Source: Thiohalomonas denitrificans (GTDB lineage Bacteria; Pseudomonadota; Gammaproteobacteria; Thiohalomonadales; Thiohalomonadaceae). Taken from it: a stretch of DNA of 64,000 nt. The notes under the pieces are model-generated. The model had not been told where the DNA came from, searched no databases, and saw only the letters and a list, made by a program, of their open reading frames with translations. Position numbers and translations under genes: made by a program. Below, piece after piece: positions 61,998 through 64,000 of the stretch. Location of the stretch: assembly GCF_016841685.1 (NCBI RefSeq), contig NZ_JAENYR010000003.1, positions 1 through 64,000 of the forward strand, read 5' to 3'. Positions within the stretch are counted from its first letter, which is position 1. Every line of letters begins with the position of its first letter.

Positions 61998-62229
61998 ACC
62001 GGTAGCAAGGGGTGGAGCATCAAACCCCATTATACCGGTTAGTTCTCTCTGTGCACGGTGGCTGTTTTCACCGAAAAAAGCCGCTAAAGAAAGGAGCCAC
62101 AAGTCGCACGAAAACTCGTAAAGCAGTTGGTTCTGACCAACTCTGATCCTGATTATTCCCTGACCCTGATTATCCCGCTAAAAGCATTGGCTGAGCGTCG
62201 AGTCAGCAACGACTTGGAACTGTGAGCGA

Positions 62230-63801
62230 CTACTCCGCCAGTTCCGCGGCCAGCTTGCGGGCATGGGATAGCTGTTCCTTGGCAAGGTGATAGTACCGGG
62301 GATGGCTGGCTTCATGGAAAACCTCCGCAACGGCCTCAAAATCGGCAACCGCTTGGAGAGATATCTCGACGTCCCGTGTCCGCTCGGCCAAGCCCCGCCG
62401 CGCACTGCCCAGGTTTGCGCAGGTCATGGCCCAGGCGAGGGGATTGTCCTCGCGGGACAACTCCTGCAGTGCGTTTTCGTAGGCGGTGACCGCCTCGTCC
62501 AGGGAACCGGTGCCATTCTCGTGTTCGCCGAGCTTGTGGAGTGCGGCGCCCAGGTTGTTCTGGATCAGGGTCCACTCTGCAGGCCACTGTTCGCGGGTCA
62601 ACAGCGTCAGCGCGCTCCGGTAGGCGGAGACTGCTTGCTCCAGTTCCTGCGGGTCAGCGTTCTGCTCGCCGCGCACCCGTAACGCGGACGCCAGGCTGTT
62701 CTGGGTCCGGGCCCAATCGAGCGGCGCCCGTTCCCGGGTCCACTCCTCCAGCGCCTGCTGATAGGCGGCGACAGAGCGCGCCACGAAGGCGCTGTCGTGC
62801 TTGAGCTGGCCCAGGGTCAACAGGGCCGTGCCCAGATGGTACTGGGTCATTGCCCAGTCCCGAGGGGTTTGTTCCCGGTCGCGCGCCTCGAGCGCACGCT
62901 CGAATTCCGAGACCGCGCGCTCCAGCATGTGGAGGTCCTGTTGGCGCTGGGCAAGGAGGCCGAGTGCATTGGCGAGACCGTGCCGGCTTGCGGCCCACCC
63001 CATCGGTGTCTGCTCCAGACTGCGTTCACCCAAAGCATTCTCGAACGCCTCCACGGACCGCTCCAACAGACGGGTGCCTCGCCCGCGCTGGCCAAGGATG
63101 CCGAACGCATTGCCGAGCGCATGTTGCGTCGCCGACCAGTCGGCCGGTCGTTCGGTTCGGGGAGCCAGCGGCAGCACGCGGCTCTCGTAGAGTTCGACCG
63201 CTTCTCGCAGGGCCTCGTCTTGGCCGTATTCCCGGCCCAACTCATCCAGCACCGCGGCCCGCCCATATTCGAACTGCCACTGTGTCGCCGCGTCGAGGCC
63301 CGGCACCTCCGCCACTTTGGCATACAGTTCAGCGGCCTTGCGGTGGAGCTGCGCCGCCGCGGCCACTTCTGCCTGCCCGGCGGCGATGGACGCCACCCTG
63401 TCGGGCGTTGCGGCACTGTCCTGCAGACTGTACGCAAGGGCTTCGCCGAATGCCTGCTCGGCCGCTTCCAGCGAGAAGGACGGACCGGCCTGCAGTGCCT
63501 GCCGGGCACGTGCTACCGCAGCGGCGGTTTCACCGGCCGGGAGTTCGCCTGCCAGATCGCGAAAGGCGTGGGAACGGAGGTTGTCGAGTCGGGAACACGC
63601 CTGTCGCAGCACGCCGGGCAGTTGCTGACGGGTTGCACCACTGGCGCGAGCACAGGCAACAAGAGAAGCCAGCTCGGGGGGCTCGAGCCCCTGCTCTTTC
63701 CCAAGGGCTTCGATATCCGCGTGTTGCTCTGTCGAGCCGGTGTTTGCACGACCGGGTTCGCTGGATTCGGTCGTCGATAGGGAAGCAGTATCAATGGTCA
63801 T
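62230..63801 (-). CDS. Tetratricopeptide-repeat protein
   Basis: Repeated (R/E)xxPxxWAxTQxxLGxAL..LGx...xxxLExAVxAYxxALxxxx units of about 45-50 aa. Confidence 0.85.
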   Translation of the reverse strand: MTIDTASLSTTESSEPGRANTGSTEQHADIEALGKEQGLEPPELASLVACARASGATRQQLPGVLRQACSRLDNLRSHAFRDLAGELPAGETAAAVARARQALQAGPSFSLEAAEQAFGEALAYSLQDSAATPDRVASIAAGQAEVAAAAQLHRKAAELYAKVAEVPGLDAATQWQFEYGRAAVLDELGREYGQDEALREAVELYESRVLPLAPRTERPADWSATQHALGNAFGILGQRGRGTRLLERSVEAFENALGERSLEQTPMGWAASRHGLANALGLLAQRQQDLHMLERAVSEFERALEARDREQTPRDWAMTQYHLGTALLTLGQLKHDSAFVARSVAAYQQALEEWTRERAPLDWARTQNSLASALRVRGEQNADPQELEQAVSAYRSALTLLTREQWPAEWTLIQNNLGAALHKLGEHENGTGSLDEAVTAYENALQELSREDNPLAWAMTCANLGSARRGLAERTRDVEISLQAVADFEAVAEVFHEASHPRYYHLAKEQLSHARKLAAELAE

Positions 63802-63854
63802 CGGTACCAACGTTGATCTGTTTTGGGGTTAGGCGGGGCATTAGCCGGACTTCT

Positions 63855-63945
63855 CACGGCCCAACCGCAAAGCCGCCAAGAGCGCCAAGAAACCAATGAC
63901 TTGTAAGTCAGTCTTTGCGTACTTTGCGCCTTTGCGGTGAGAAAT
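63855..63945. repeat. Intergenic ACCGCAAAG..CTTTGCGGT repeat
   Basis: caaccgcaaagccgccaagagcgccaag ... ctttgcgtactttgcgcctttgcggtgag. Confidence 0.65.
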
Positions 63946-63950
63946 AGGGG

Positions 63951-64000
63951 CTAGTCCACGATGTGGTAGACCGGGGCCTTCTCCATGGTCCACTCGCCGG
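63951..64000 (-). CDS. C-terminal end of a CDS running off the window (product unknown)
   Basis: Minus-strand frame reads ...GEWTMEKAPVYHIVD-stop with stop at 63951-63953. Confidence 0.4.
   Translation of the reverse strand, partial: GEWTMEKAPVYHIVD

Overview
The window is a high-GC chromosomal segment, probably from a gammaproteobacterium (inferred from gene content and synteny such as wrbA-DUF2069-hda, rnfABCDGE and ttrRSBCA; taxonomy not verified). From left to right: (1) a clade I-type (Tat signal) nitrous oxide reductase operon nosR-nosZ-nosD-nosF-nosY-nosL, followed by a partial direct duplication of the nosR promoter, a collapsed nosR remnant, a second full-length nosZ and the start of nosD; (2) a 12.5-19 kb region of decayed gene fragments with a few intact genes: a predicted secreted HEIGHH metallopeptidase, a PsiE-family protein and a GGDEF diguanylate cyclase; (3) a TraB-family protein, a Tat-type aldo/keto reductase and a DUF6064-like protein; (4) a complete tetrathionate reductase locus ttrS-ttrR-ttrB-ttrC-ttrA with a perfect FNR-type box; (5) cyanase with a Crp/Fnr regulator, argG, gloA, nth, mgtE, an AI-2E transporter split by an in-frame stop, a complete rnfABCDGE operon, metG, apbC/mrp, dcd, purN/purM, a pgsA-like gene, a second AI-2E transporter, hda and wrbA; (6) two lipoproteins, two exported thioredoxin-fold proteins, a TolC/HlyD pair without an adjacent pump, acyP, a lytic transglycosylase and a TPR protein. 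Several intergenic repeat families are visible. The strongest is a ~260-273 bp foldback, MITE-like element with AGGGTAACCGCATAC-type inverted ends. It is present in three same-orientation copies, and one copy is flanked by a perfect 12 bp target duplication. All calls come from reading the sequence and ORF translations; no database search was run.
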